Part shown: piece by piece, positions 34,717-43,199 of the stretch | Layout: each line of letters opens with the position of its first letter | How positions within the stretch are numbered: the stretch's first letter is position 1 | NCBI GenBank assembly: GCA_964447405.1 | Contig: CAYUSP010000008.1 | Location: 1 to 64,000, forward strand | Length of the DNA stretch: 64,000 nt | DNA from: JALNZF01 sp964447405 | GTDB lineage: Bacteria > Nitrospirota > UBA9217 | Direction of reading: 5' to 3' | Notes under the pieces: model-generated | The model's database searches: none | Told to the model about the DNA's origin: nothing | Seen by the model: the letters and a program-made list of their open reading frames with translations, nothing else | Made by a program: the position numbers and the translations under genes

Positions 34717-36135
34717 CTAAGGTTTTTCTATTTTGAAATTGCCTTTGTCATCGATATCTACTTTCGCATTCAGGAACTTGACCAGGTAACCCTTCTCTTT
34801 GAGTTTGTGGTAGGCCATCTCGGCGCGTACACCCGTGGAGCAGTGGGTTACGATCTGTTTATCCTTGGGAAGTTCGGCAAGCCGGTCCAGGATTTCTTCA
34901 TCCGGCACAAGCTTGGCACCTTTTATCATACCGGCATTGCCTTCATCGCGGTTTCTCACATCAAGGATGAGCGTATCCGCCGGTGTCGCCGCAGCGATCT
35001 TCTGGAACTCGTCGATGGGCATTTCGCCGGGCCGGGGTTTAGGTACATACGCGATTGCAGTTGCCATGATCCCTGTCTCGACAGGGAACTTGGCCATCTG
35101 CCAGGCGTCCATGCCGCCAGTCACAATAGTAACATTGGTATAGCCCGCCGCCACGAGGGACTTTGCTGCTGTCCTGGCTTCATCCCCGCCATTTTGATCA
35201 TAGATGATAATCGGAGGCTTCTTGTCCTTGGACGGGAATCGTGCTGTGTTCGCTGTCACATCTGATGCAGGAAGCGTTACCGCTCCTTTGATAAAGCCTT
35301 TCTGGGCAATCGCAGCAGACCTTACGTCGAGCAGGACATTGGGGATATCCTTGTCGATATAAGCTTCTTTCAGAAATTGCGCGGATAGCACGGTATTGTT
35401 CTTCTTGGTCCATTCGGGAAGGCCTTCATGGTACACTTTTACGTTGGTATAACCGAGTTTTTCCGCCCGACCGGCGGAGTTAGGGCTCATCGCTCAGGTC
35501 ATGCCTGCACAGTAGTAGACGATGAGCGCGTTCTTTTCCTTCGGCAGTTTATCAACCATTTTTTCGAATGCGGGGAAGGGGATGTTGATGGCTGTAGGTA
35601 TCGCTCCTTCCATGAACCGGGGGGCCGGGCGTGCATCGATCAGCAGATATTTGCCTTTTTCCGAACCCTGAGCAACAAGCTTCTCAACTTCAGCAGTGCT
35701 TATGAGCTTCTCAGGAGATACTTTGATGGGAGGTTTGGCTGACACAAGGGTGGCAAATTTTTTTCCGTCCTTTTCGGTAAACTCAATACGAACTTCCTTG
35801 CCTTTTTTGATAACCCGGAGAGGTTCGGAGGGATTCTCCGCATCCGGCTGAATATTCAGGACCTTCAGCATCTGACTGTCGAACCTGAGGATTTCTACTG
35901 CATCATCGATCTTAACCTGAATGGACTGGGTCTTGTACGCCACACTGTCGAAATTGCCCCTGAGATTGCCTGGCTCAGACTGGTGGCAATTTGAGCAGAT
36001 TTTAGCCATCAAAGGCTTTTTCTGTGGCAGTGCCGGTACTGAGTCTTTATCCTGCTCACCTGCGTGCGCAATTGAAAATACGATACTTATCAACAGTATC
36101 GCTGCGCATGTGCTGCTGACCATCTGCTTTAGCAT
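34717..36135 (-). CDS. Haem-binding triple-rhodanese, probable selenoprotein
   Basis: Two abutting open frames are joined in frame by one TGA (35491-35493). Reading it as selenocysteine gives a 472-residue protein with selenocysteine at position 215. ATG 36135 follows AAGGAGGAATT. Order of parts: signal peptide (1-25), one CxxCH haem site (CSNCH, about residue 46), a beta domain, then three rhodanese domains. The first has C210-A-G-M-T-U215 at its catalytic loop, and the frame continues without a gap as AMSPNSAGRAEKLGY, a normal rhodanese helix. The second lacks a catalytic cysteine; the third has HCSTGVRAEMAY. A stem TCCGCC/GGCGGA with a GGTCG loop starts 15 bases after the TGA, as bacterial SECIS elements do. 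It resembles ExtH-type rhodaneses of selenite/tellurite operons; that match is from memory. No sel genes are in the window. Confidence 0.82.
35462..35478 (-). promoter_or_regulatory. Candidate bacterial SECIS hairpin
   Basis: Perfect six-base-pair stem with the five-base loop GGTCG, on the minus strand. The loop begins 22 bases after the TGA codon at 35491-35493. The Escherichia coli fdhF SECIS also has GGUC at its apex and a similar distance. This is the expected SelB-binding geometry. Confidence 0.75.
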
Positions 36136-36243
36136 AATTCCTCCTTGTTCTTTACTGCTGAATTTTTGTTTCTTTCTTATTCCGGGCCCAAGAAATATTA
36201 TAATGAACAGGTGCCATGCCATAAATTATAATTAATAGGTAAT

Positions 36244-36272
36244 ATTATAATTTGAGATTTATGCATAGTCAA
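36244..36272 (-). promoter_or_regulatory. Promoter of the selenoprotein rhodanese gene
   Basis: On the minus strand TTGACT (36267-36272), a 17-base spacer and a perfect TATAAT (36244-36249). The leader is about 100 bases. Confidence 0.75.
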
Positions 36273-36369
36273 TATAATTCGCAACTATATATGTTTTTGT
36301 CTGATATCTCGCTAAAATCAACATAAGCAAGGCATTGCCCAGGACCTAGTGCAATTATTCAGAAAATCC

Positions 36370-36398
36370 TTGACAATAGTGGACTTATCTTATATATT
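36370..36398 (+). promoter_or_regulatory. Promoter of the ffh-rplS operon
   Basis: TTGACA (36370-36375), a 17-base spacer and TATATT (36393-36398), about 35 bases before ffh. Confidence 0.8.
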
Positions 36399-36437
36399 TA
36401 CCATTCTTTGCCGAGCTGGGCATTGCTATGCATTACT

Positions 36438-37772
36438 ATGTTTGACTCCCTGACAGGTAAATTAGAGTCTGTTTTCAAGAAGCTCCGAAGCAGGGGCGTA
36501 CTCAAAGAGGATGATGTTAAAGAGGCCCTGCGCGAAGTGCGCCTTGCGCTCCTTGAAGCTGACGTTAACTTCAAGGTCGTAAAAGAGTTCATTGGCAAGG
36601 TTCAGGAACGATCGGTCGGGCAGGAAATACTCGGTAGTCTGACACCGGGCCAGCAGGTTGTCAAGATCGTCCATGAAGAGCTGGTATCTCTCCTGGGCGG
36701 CACCCAGTCAAAGCTCTTTCTTTCACCGAATCCGCCCACGATCATCATGATGGTTGGTTTGCAGGGCTCCGGCAAGACGACGACCTCGGGCAAACTAGCG
36801 AAGAATTTCAAGAAGGACGGACGCAGGGTTCTTCTCGTACCGGCTGATACTCGTCGGCCGGCAGCAGTGCAGCAGCTGATCACCCTGGCAAAGCAGGTCG
36901 GGGTGGATGCATATCGATCCGACGAACAGGATCCGGTTGCCATTTGCAGAGCGGCGGTAAAACAGGCGGCATCGTCGTTGTATGAAGTGGTGATCCTCGA
37001 TACGGCGGGCCGGCTTCAGATCGATGAACCTCTTATGGAGGAGCTCCGTCAGATCAAGGCCGGGGTAAAGCCGAGCGAAGTGCTTTTCGTGGCGGATGCA
37101 ATGACCGGTCAGGAAGCGGTTAACGTCGCCGAGAAGTTCAATGTTGGCCTGGGTTTCGACGGCGTGGTTCTGACCAAGCTCGACGGCGATGCTCGGGGCG
37201 GGGCGGCGCTTTCGGTCAGGGCAGTCACTGGCAAACCGCTTAAGTTTGTGGGTATGGGCGAGAAACTCGACGCCCTTGAGCCGTTCCATCCGGATCGCAT
37301 GGCTTCGCGCATCCTCGGCATGGGCGACATGATGTCGCTCATCGAGAAAGCGCAGGAGACGGTTGATCGGGAAGAAGCGGTCAATCTTGCGAAGAAGCTC
37401 AAGAAGAACACCTTCGACCTTGATGACTTCCGGAGCCAACTGAAGCAGGTGAAGAAGCTCGGCGGGCTCGAATCGATCATGGGCATGATCCCCGGGATGG
37501 GCAAAATGAAGCTTCCGGACGCGCAGGTGAATGAGAAGGAATTGACAAAGGTGGACTCTATCATCAGTTCCATGACCCCGAAAGAGCGCGCTGACTACAT
37601 GATCATCAACGGAAGCCGCAGGGCCCGTATTGCAAAGGGTAGCGGCACGCAGGTGCAGGACGTGAACCGGCTTCTCAAACAGTTCGCCGAAATGCGTAAA
37701 ATGATGAAGTCCATGACGAGCGGTAAAGCGGGGAAAATAGGAAAGATGTTCGGCAACAGGATGCCGTTCTAA
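36438..37772 (+). CDS. ffh: Signal recognition particle protein Ffh
   Basis: Ffh binds 4.5S RNA and the signal sequences of membrane proteins as they leave the ribosome. The 444-residue product has the N domain, the GTPase domain with GLQGSGKTTT, DTAGR and TKLDGDARGG, and the methionine-rich M domain (IMGMIPGMGKM, MRKMMKSM, ending in GKMFGNRMPF). Start ATG 36438 matches the family N-terminus MFDSLTGKLESVF; the frame extends 30 bases further up. First gene of a conserved protein-synthesis operon. Confidence 0.97.
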   Translation: MFDSLTGKLESVFKKLRSRGVLKEDDVKEALREVRLALLEADVNFKVVKEFIGKVQERSVGQEILGSLTPGQQVVKIVHEELVSLLGGTQSKLFLSPNPPTIIMMVGLQGSGKTTTSGKLAKNFKKDGRRVLLVPADTRRPAAVQQLITLAKQVGVDAYRSDEQDPVAICRAAVKQAASSLYEVVILDTAGRLQIDEPLMEELRQIKAGVKPSEVLFVADAMTGQEAVNVAEKFNVGLGFDGVVLTKLDGDARGGAALSVRAVTGKPLKFVGMGEKLDALEPFHPDRMASRILGMGDMMSLIEKAQETVDREEAVNLAKKLKKNTFDLDDFRSQLKQVKKLGGLESIMGMIPGMGKMKLPDAQVNEKELTKVDSIISSMTPKERADYMIINGSRRARIAKGSGTQVQDVNRLLKQFAEMRKMMKSMTSGKAGKIGKMFGNRMPF

Positions 37773-37869
37773 CGGCAAGTTTTTATGCATTCAGTGCCAC
37801 AAACGATAGACCATAGACGTTTTGGAAATTGAAATCAGGGATTTATTCTTTAACGAAAGAGGTGGAACA

Positions 37870-38133
37870 ATGTCAGTAAGAATAAGACTTAAAAGAATGG
37901 GGACCCACAAGAAACCGTACTACCGCTTAGTAGTCGCGGATGCCCGGTCGCCCCGGGATGGACGCTTTATCGAGATGGTCGGCACCTACGATCCGCTTAA
38001 GAAGCCCGCGGAAATCAAGGTTGACCAGGCAAAGGCGCTCGACTGGCTCAGCAAGGGCGCGGTCCCCTCTGATACCGTGAAGACCCTGCTTTCCAAGGTT
38101 GGGGTCATGAAGCAGTTCGCTGCAGCGAAGTAA
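37870..38133 (+). CDS. rpsP: 30S ribosomal protein S16
   Basis: The 87-residue product begins SVRIRLKRMGTHKKPYYRLVVADARSPRDGRFIE, the diagnostic S16 N-terminus (quoted in part: RIRLKRMGTHKKPYYRLV). ATG 37870 follows AAAGAGGTGG and replaces the earlier in-frame start at 37822. In many related genomes a KH-domain gene follows rpsP; here the next gene is rimM with no KH gene between. Confidence 0.97.
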   Translation: MSVRIRLKRMGTHKKPYYRLVVADARSPRDGRFIEMVGTYDPLKKPAEIKVDQAKALDWLSKGAVPSDTVKTLLSKVGVMKQFAAAK

Positions 38134-38208
38134 TTCATCATGCGGCATGCGGAATAATATCCATCATGCCGCTTCGAACTATTTTACGGAAGTACGACTG
38201 CGGCGATC

Positions 38209-38712
38209 ATGCTCATAACCATCGGCAAGGCGGTCAAGCCCTGGGGGCTTAAGGGCGAGATTAAGATCGAGCCCATGACCGATTTTCCCGAACGTTTTAA
38301 CGACCTTCGCCGCGTGCACCTGGTTTCTGCGGCTGGTAAGGAAATCGTCTGCGATGTGAAGTCAATACGTTACATGGGCGATTGCCCCTTACTGCTCCTT
38401 GCAGGCTATGATTCACCGGAAACAGCAAAAACATTGAATGGGTGGTTTATCCGGGTTCCCGAGGGGGAAACGGTTCCGTTGCCTGAGGGCACCTATTATT
38501 GGCATGAACTCATCGGCATGGAGGTCGTTTCCGAGGCTGATGAGAAGATCGGGACCATCGTGGATGTCTTCGAGACCGGTAGCAACGACGTATATGTGGT
38601 AAAGCGCGGCGGGAACGAGGTCCTGTTGCCTGCAACGCGCGAAGTGATAAAGCAGATCGACCGGAAGACAAGGCGCATGGTCATTCATCTCATGGAAGGC
38701 CTGCTGGAGTGA
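38209..38712 (+). CDS. rimM: Ribosome maturation factor RimM
   Basis: RimM assists 30S assembly through binding S19. The 167-residue protein has the N-terminal beta-barrel (IGKAVKPWGLKGEIKIEPMTDFPERF) and the C-terminal PRC-barrel (YWHELIGMEVVSEADEKIGTI, then VYVVKRGGNEVLLPAT). Both spans are cited in part only. Size is normal. Its stop overlaps the GTG start of trmD by four bases. Confidence 0.95.
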   Translation: MLITIGKAVKPWGLKGEIKIEPMTDFPERFNDLRRVHLVSAAGKEIVCDVKSIRYMGDCPLLLLAGYDSPETAKTLNGWFIRVPEGETVPLPEGTYYWHELIGMEVVSEADEKIGTIVDVFETGSNDVYVVKRGGNEVLLPATREVIKQIDRKTRRMVIHLMEGLLE

Positions 38713-39488
38713 AGCAGTATCCATTTCCGGGTATGCGAAGACTAAACGTTGAGGTGCTCACGCTATTCCCCGGGATACTTGCGGGCCCGTTGAACGAAAG
38801 CATTTTAAAGCGAGGCCGGGAAAAAGGCCTCCTGAATGTATCGGTCTGGAATATACGGGACTATACCGTAGACAAGCATCGAACCGCTGACGACAGCCCA
38901 TACGGCGGCGGTGCTGGAATGGTCATGAAACCCGAGCCGATTTTCAAGGCGTTCGAAGCGCTTGCAACGGCATATCCCGGAGAAGAATTTCATACCGTCC
39001 TGCTTTCGCCACAGGGCAGGCTCTTTGATCATAAGAGGGCAGAGGAGCTTTCCCGAGAAAAGCGCCGCATCATTCTGCTCTGCGGCCATTACGAAACTAT
39101 CGATGAGCGAGTGATCGAGTCGCTGGTCGATGAAGAGCTTTCCATCGGCGATTATGTGCTCACGGGAGGGGAACTGGCGGCGCTCGTTGTCATCGACGCA
39201 GCAGCGCGGCTTCTGCCAGGCGTTCTGGGTGATGAGGAATCGGCTTATCGGGATTCCTTTGGCGATGGGTTGCTCGATCATCCGCATTATACCCGGCCGG
39301 TGGAGTTCCGGGGGATGAAGGTTCCCGATGCGCTGATTTCCGGGAACCACGCTGAGATCGAACAATGGCGCAGACGTGAGTCGCTTCGGGCCACGCTTCG
39401 GAAAAGGCCGGGGTTGTTAGAGACCGCGGATTTATCTCAAGAGGACAAAAAAATACTGGAAGATTTAAAACAAGAGTTAAACTTGTAA
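38709..39488 (+). CDS. trmD: tRNA (guanine-N1)-methyltransferase
   Basis: TrmD methylates G37 of tRNAs and prevents frameshifting. The 259-residue protein has the trefoil-knot SAM site (LLCGHYETIDERVIE and EELSIGDYVLTGGELAA), the N-terminal DDSPYGGGAGMVMKPEP and the C-terminal domain with LLDHPHYTRP. The GTG at 38709 overlaps the rimM stop as GTGA and has GGAAGG upstream; ATG 38733 would give an N-terminus closer to the family average. Either is possible. Confidence 0.95.
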   Translation: MKQYPFPGMRRLNVEVLTLFPGILAGPLNESILKRGREKGLLNVSVWNIRDYTVDKHRTADDSPYGGGAGMVMKPEPIFKAFEALATAYPGEEFHTVLLSPQGRLFDHKRAEELSREKRRIILLCGHYETIDERVIESLVDEELSIGDYVLTGGELAALVVIDAAARLLPGVLGDEESAYRDSFGDGLLDHPHYTRPVEFRGMKVPDALISGNHAEIEQWRRRESLRATLRKRPGLLETADLSQEDKKILEDLKQELNL

Positions 39489-39553
39489 TCGCGGACAAGG
39501 GATCGTTATCTGAGCAATCCACAAACCGCCATAGAGTATAAGGGAGGTTTACC

Positions 39554-39955
39554 ATGAACATTATTCAAGCACTGGAAAAAGGGCAGCTAAAAGAAGGGAT
39601 CCCGAGCTTTCGTGTGGGCGATACCATCCGCGTTCATGCGAAGGTCGTTGAAGGCGACAAGGAACGGATTCAGGTCTACGAGGGAGTGGTCATTGGCCGC
39701 CATGGCGGTGGTGCGCGTGAGCTCATCCGGGTCAGGAAGTTGTCTTATGGCGTGGGTGTTGAGAGGCTTTTCCCCCTCCACTCGCCTATGATCGACAAGA
39801 TTGAGGTTGCCAAGGCAGGCAAAGTCCGGCGGGCGAAACTGTACTTCCTCCGGGATCTGCGCGGCAAGGCGGCGAGGATCAAGGAAAAAGGGCGCGTATA
39901 TGCTTCCGTCGCGGGTGCAACCGAGACCAAGGCTACACAGACGCCGCAGGAATAG
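39554..39955 (+). CDS. rplS: 50S ribosomal protein L19
   Basis: The 133-residue protein has the L19 signature (PSFRVGDTIRVHAKVVEGDK, then FPLHSPMIDKIEVAKAGKVR). It is longer than the usual 115 residues through an Ala/Thr-rich C-terminal tail. Clear GGGAGG upstream. It is followed by a large hairpin. Confidence 0.96.
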   Translation: MNIIQALEKGQLKEGIPSFRVGDTIRVHAKVVEGDKERIQVYEGVVIGRHGGGARELIRVRKLSYGVGVERLFPLHSPMIDKIEVAKAGKVRRAKLYFLRDLRGKAARIKEKGRVYASVAGATETKATQTPQE

Positions 39956-39991
39956 TATTCGACCAACAAGTTCAAGGCTTCAGAACCAAGA

Positions 39992-40056
39992 CAAATCCCA
40001 AATACCAGGCATCGGAATCCGGTTGGATCCGGATGCCGGCGCATATTTGGGATTTG
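39992..40056. repeat. Large intergenic hairpin between rplS and rnhB
   Basis: CAAATCCCAAATA (39992-40004) and TATTTGGGATTTG (40044-40056) are perfect 13-base complements. Partial pairing (ATCCGG/GGATCC, GGCATC/GATGCC) continues inside. It resembles a dispersed palindromic repeat rather than a terminator, since TTTT follows only weakly. Confidence 0.65.
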
Positions 40057-40081
40057 CATTTTGCACAGCATTGAGGTGGAT

Positions 40082-40774
40082 ATGTCTCGCCGCAGGATCA
40101 GTTCCCGGGACCCTCAAGTAATCCCGCATAGTGATCTGTTTAACGGCGAACTTCCGGGCAACGTCTGGTACTTTGAAGGCTGCGCACGGGCCTCAGGTTA
40201 CACCGTCATCGCAGGACTGGACGAAGCTGGCAGAGGCCCGCTTGCCGGACCAGTCGTTGCAGCTGCGGTCGTGCTTCCCGATGGTTTGCTTATTCCTGGT
40301 CTGACGGACTCAAAACAAGTTCCGGAAAAGGAACGGGAGAGGCTCTTTGACCTCATTCGCGAACAGGCGGTTTGCCACGGAGTCGGCATTGTTGATGTTC
40401 GTACCATTGATGCCGTGAACATCCTGCAGGCAACTATCATCGCCATGGAACGAGCGCTCGCCCTGCTCCAACCACAGCCGGATTACCTGCTTCTCGACGC
40501 GATCACGCTGCCAAGGATTCCGCTTCCGCAGCAGCCGATTATTCAAGGCGACTGTCGCAGCCACAGCATTGCTGCGGCATCGATCCTCGCCAAGGTAACG
40601 CGAGACCGGCTCATGCTGGAGCTTCATGAGCAATATCCCCGCTATAATTTTCGGAAGCACAAGGGTTATGGAACAAAAGAACATATGTCGCTTCTGCGGG
40701 AACACGGACCCTGCGAGGTGCACAGGAAGACCTTCGGTCCCGTGGCCCGCATGCTTCGGGATGAAATCCGATGA
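40082..40774 (+). CDS. rnhB: Ribonuclease HII
   Basis: RNase HII cuts RNA in RNA-DNA hybrids and removes single ribonucleotides. The 230-residue protein has GLDEAGRGPLAGPVVAAAV with the first two acidic residues, LLLDAI with the next, and SIAAASILAKVTRDRLM followed by HKGYGTKEHM. The first 35 residues are an extension of uncertain structure. ATG 40082 follows GAGGTGG; the TTG at 40061 is less likely. It overlaps yraN by ATGA. Confidence 0.95.
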   Translation: MSRRRISSRDPQVIPHSDLFNGELPGNVWYFEGCARASGYTVIAGLDEAGRGPLAGPVVAAAVVLPDGLLIPGLTDSKQVPEKERERLFDLIREQAVCHGVGIVDVRTIDAVNILQATIIAMERALALLQPQPDYLLLDAITLPRIPLPQQPIIQGDCRSHSIAAASILAKVTRDRLMLELHEQYPRYNFRKHKGYGTKEHMSLLREHGPCEVHRKTFGPVARMLRDEIR

Positions 40775-41145
40775 GCCTGTTCACCAAATTGCTCGGCCAA
40801 AAGGGTGAGGACCATGCCGTGGAGTTCCTGTGCAAACAGGGGTATCGCATTGTCGAACGGAACTACAGCACGCGGAGCGGGGAGATAGACCTTATTGCGC
40901 TGCATGAAGGGGCCGTCGTGTTCATCGAGGTAAAGACACGGACCAGCAATGCGTTCGGCGCCCCGGAGATGGCCGTCAACCCGCGTAAACAGAGGCGGAT
41001 GGTCAAAACCGCTCTCGCCTACATTAAAGAGCATAATTATCACCAGGTCCCGTGCCGGTTCGACGTGGTAGCCATCACGACCTCGGGGGGGCGCGGCATG
41101 GAACTTATCCGGAACGCATTCGAGATGGACAGGACGCATATGTGA
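40771..41145 (+). CDS. yraN: YraN/UPF0102 family endonuclease-like protein
   Basis: The 124-residue protein has the Holliday-junction-resolvase-like nuclease fold: GEDHAVEFLCKQGYRIVERN, GEIDLIA, then VFIEVKTR, with the E-D-ExK acidic residues of the active site. The biological role of the family is not established. It is coupled to rnhB by overlap, a conserved pairing in many bacteria. Confidence 0.93.
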   Translation: MSLFTKLLGQKGEDHAVEFLCKQGYRIVERNYSTRSGEIDLIALHEGAVVFIEVKTRTSNAFGAPEMAVNPRKQRRMVKTALAYIKEHNYHQVPCRFDVVAITTSGGRGMELIRNAFEMDRTHM

Positions 41146-41155
41146 AGGAGAGGTT

Positions 41156-41614
41156 ATGCTTGAATTCCTTAAAAAAGTAAGTCTGTTCGAAAATCTCTCC
41201 ACGAGTGAACTGGAAAAAATTCAAAAGATCGCCAGGATTGAATCCTATCCTCAGAAGACCGTTCTGTTCAAAGAGGGCGATCCGGGGGACCGCTGCTTTG
41301 TCATCACGAAAGGCGATGTGCGTATCAGCAAGTTCATTCCGAACATCGGCGAAGAGGCACTGGCAATCCTGACGGCGGGCGACTATTTCGGCGAAATGGC
41401 GCTTATTGACAATTTCCCCCGCTCTGCCCATGCCATAACGAACACCGATGTCGAATTGCTTGCTATTGACAAGACCGACCTTGACAAGGTCCTTATTATG
41501 GACCGCGAGCTCGGCTACAAGCTGTTCTGGGCATTCACCAAGACCCTCTCCCGGCGGCTGCGGGAGACGAACGAGAAATTGGCGAGCTTCCTTGCAATGT
41601 CAGGGGGCTTTTAG
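41156..41614 (+). CDS. Cyclic nucleotide-binding domain protein
   Basis: The 152-residue protein is a single cNMP-binding domain of the Crp/Fnr type (VLFKEGDPGDRCFVITKGDV, then GDYFGEMALIDNFPRSAHA), without a DNA-binding helix-turn-helix; after the domain it has one long charged helix. The phosphate-binding cassette region FGEMALIDNFPRSA keeps the Glu and Arg of true cNMP binders. It may act as a small nucleotide sensor with a partner. It lies between yraN and rimO, 10 bases after yraN. Confidence 0.85.
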   Translation: MLEFLKKVSLFENLSTSELEKIQKIARIESYPQKTVLFKEGDPGDRCFVITKGDVRISKFIPNIGEEALAILTAGDYFGEMALIDNFPRSAHAITNTDVELLAIDKTDLDKVLIMDRELGYKLFWAFTKTLSRRLRETNEKLASFLAMSGGF

Positions 41615-41663
41615 CGGAACACCTCGTGCGGCCGGCGGATACAGGCTGCAGAGAGGTAGTACC

Positions 41664-43097
41664 ATGCAGACAGTCACAAACTCAGGAAACGGCGCGGTGG
41701 CGGAAGAGTCATACAAAATAGGAATGGTAAGCCTGGGTTGTCCCAAGAACCAGGTTGACGCGGAGCAGATGCTCGGAGCGCTTGCATCGTCGGGATTCGA
41801 GATCACACCCGACCAGTACCAAGCAGACTTGATCGTTGTGAATACCTGCGGTTTCATCGAGTCAGCTAAAGAGGAGTCCATCGAGGCTGTTCTTGAAGCA
41901 GCGAAGATGAAGACGCAGGGGAAGTGCAGGCGGATCATCATCGCGGGATGTCTTGCGCAGCGGTACAAGGATGAACTGCTTCGCGAACTGCCCGAGGCCG
42001 ATGTGGTCATCGGCACGGGCGGGATCAGCCGCATCAGCAGCATCTGCAGGGATGCGCTTTCCGGAAAGGACCGGTTCAGCGACGTCCCCCCGCCGTCCAT
42101 GGTATACGGCCTCCCCCGTATCAGCACGACCCCGATCCACTACCGCTATCTCAAAATCGCCGAAGGCTGCAGCAACCGCTGTTCCTATTGCGCCATACCG
42201 CTCATCCGGGGGAATTTTGCGAGCAGGCCATTTGCGTCGATCCTTGACGAGGCCCGCGGGCTCGCTGACGAAGGCGCGCGGGAGCTGGTATTGCTGGCCC
42301 AGGACTCCACCGCGTATCGTGATGGTGCAGCTGATTTGCCCGCGCTTCTCAGGGCGCTGACCCGTGTGCCGGGCATCGAGTGGGTGCGGCTCATGTATGC
42401 TTATCCCGGACGGATCAGCGACGAGCTCATGAATGTGATGGCAGAGGAATCCGGAATATGCAAGTATCTCGATATCCCGATCCAGCATTTCGACGATCAG
42501 GTTCTTTTAGCCATGAACCGGCGCGGTACGTCCAGCGACATCCGGGCTACCGTCGACCGTCTTCGTGAACGTGTTCCCGGGATCGCGCTCCGCACTTCCG
42601 TCATCGTCGGTTTTCCGGGCGAGACCGAAGCAGCATTCAAGCGGCTGCTTGCCTATGTCAAGAGCGCCCGATTCGAGCACCTTGGTGTATTCACCTATTC
42701 TTCGGAAGAGGGGACAGCGGCATACGATCTTGAGGGAGCAGTGCCGAAGGAGGTTGCGGCGGACCGGCTCCACCGGGTGATGACCGCGCAGGCGAAAATC
42801 TCACTTGAAGCGAACCGCGCTCTCATCGGTTCGCGCCAGCGCGTGCTGGTCGACGGGATGGAGGACATGGTGCTTATGGGGCGGCTGCAGACGCAGGCTC
42901 CGGACATCGATGGGATGGTGTACCTGTCCGAGATCGAAGCAGCTCCCGGAGATTTCGTTGATGTGACGATCACCGGAGCCACGGAGTATGAGCTGACGGG
43001 AACACCAGAACCAAAGCAAAAACCAAAGGGCGTCTCGCGCAAAGACGCAAAGACGCAAAGACGCAAAGAAAGTCATAAACTTTCAGGTTTATACTGA
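41664..43097 (+). CDS. rimO: Ribosomal protein S12 methylthiotransferase RimO
   Basis: RimO is a radical-SAM enzyme that adds a methylthio group to an aspartate of S12. The 477-residue protein has the N-terminal UPF0004 domain with cysteines in SLGCPKNQVD, NTCGFI and AGCLAQRY, the radical-SAM motif CSNRCSYC, and a C-terminal TRAM domain. ATG 41664 (after GAGAGGTAG) gives the family N-terminus; the frame extends further upstream over the previous gene. The last 25 or so residues (VSRKDAKTQRRKESHK...) do not belong to the family: they are the translation of a palindromic repeat that has supplied the stop codon. Confidence 0.95.
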   Translation: MQTVTNSGNGAVAEESYKIGMVSLGCPKNQVDAEQMLGALASSGFEITPDQYQADLIVVNTCGFIESAKEESIEAVLEAAKMKTQGKCRRIIIAGCLAQRYKDELLRELPEADVVIGTGGISRISSICRDALSGKDRFSDVPPPSMVYGLPRISTTPIHYRYLKIAEGCSNRCSYCAIPLIRGNFASRPFASILDEARGLADEGARELVLLAQDSTAYRDGAADLPALLRALTRVPGIEWVRLMYAYPGRISDELMNVMAEESGICKYLDIPIQHFDDQVLLAMNRRGTSSDIRATVDRLRERVPGIALRTSVIVGFPGETEAAFKRLLAYVKSARFEHLGVFTYSSEEGTAAYDLEGAVPKEVAADRLHRVMTAQAKISLEANRALIGSRQRVLVDGMEDMVLMGRLQTQAPDIDGMVYLSEIEAAPGDFVDVTITGATEYELTGTPEPKQKPKGVSRKDAKTQRRKESHKLSGLY

Positions 43098-43141
43098 TAC
43101 ATTCTTTCCTTTCTTTGCGGCCTGGCGACTTTGCGCGAAAT
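43030..43141. repeat. CGCAAAGA-type palindromic repeat at the end of rimO
   Basis: The left arm contains CGCGCAAAG and several tandem ACGCAAAG units and continues to AAAGAAAG. The right arm has CTTTCTTTGCGG and ends in CTTTGCGCG. The arms are inverted copies separated by about 35 bases. Such CGCAAAGACGC repeats are common between genes of many environmental bacteria. Confidence 0.75.
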
Positions 43142-43199
43142 ATATTATTTCAACGTGTAATGTTTTTTATTCCTGAGTAATACCATCGAAAGGAAAAGC

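Larger units (their letters stand above)
36136..36437. other. A/T-rich divergent promoter region
   Basis: This 302-base gap separates the leftward selenoprotein gene from the rightward ffh operon and holds one promoter for each, listed separately. No gene is seen. Confidence 0.6.

Noticed and set aside
43034..43070. Tandem ACGCAAAG units as a CRISPR array
   Set aside because: The units are eight bases long, have no spacers, and belong to an inverted palindromic repeat.
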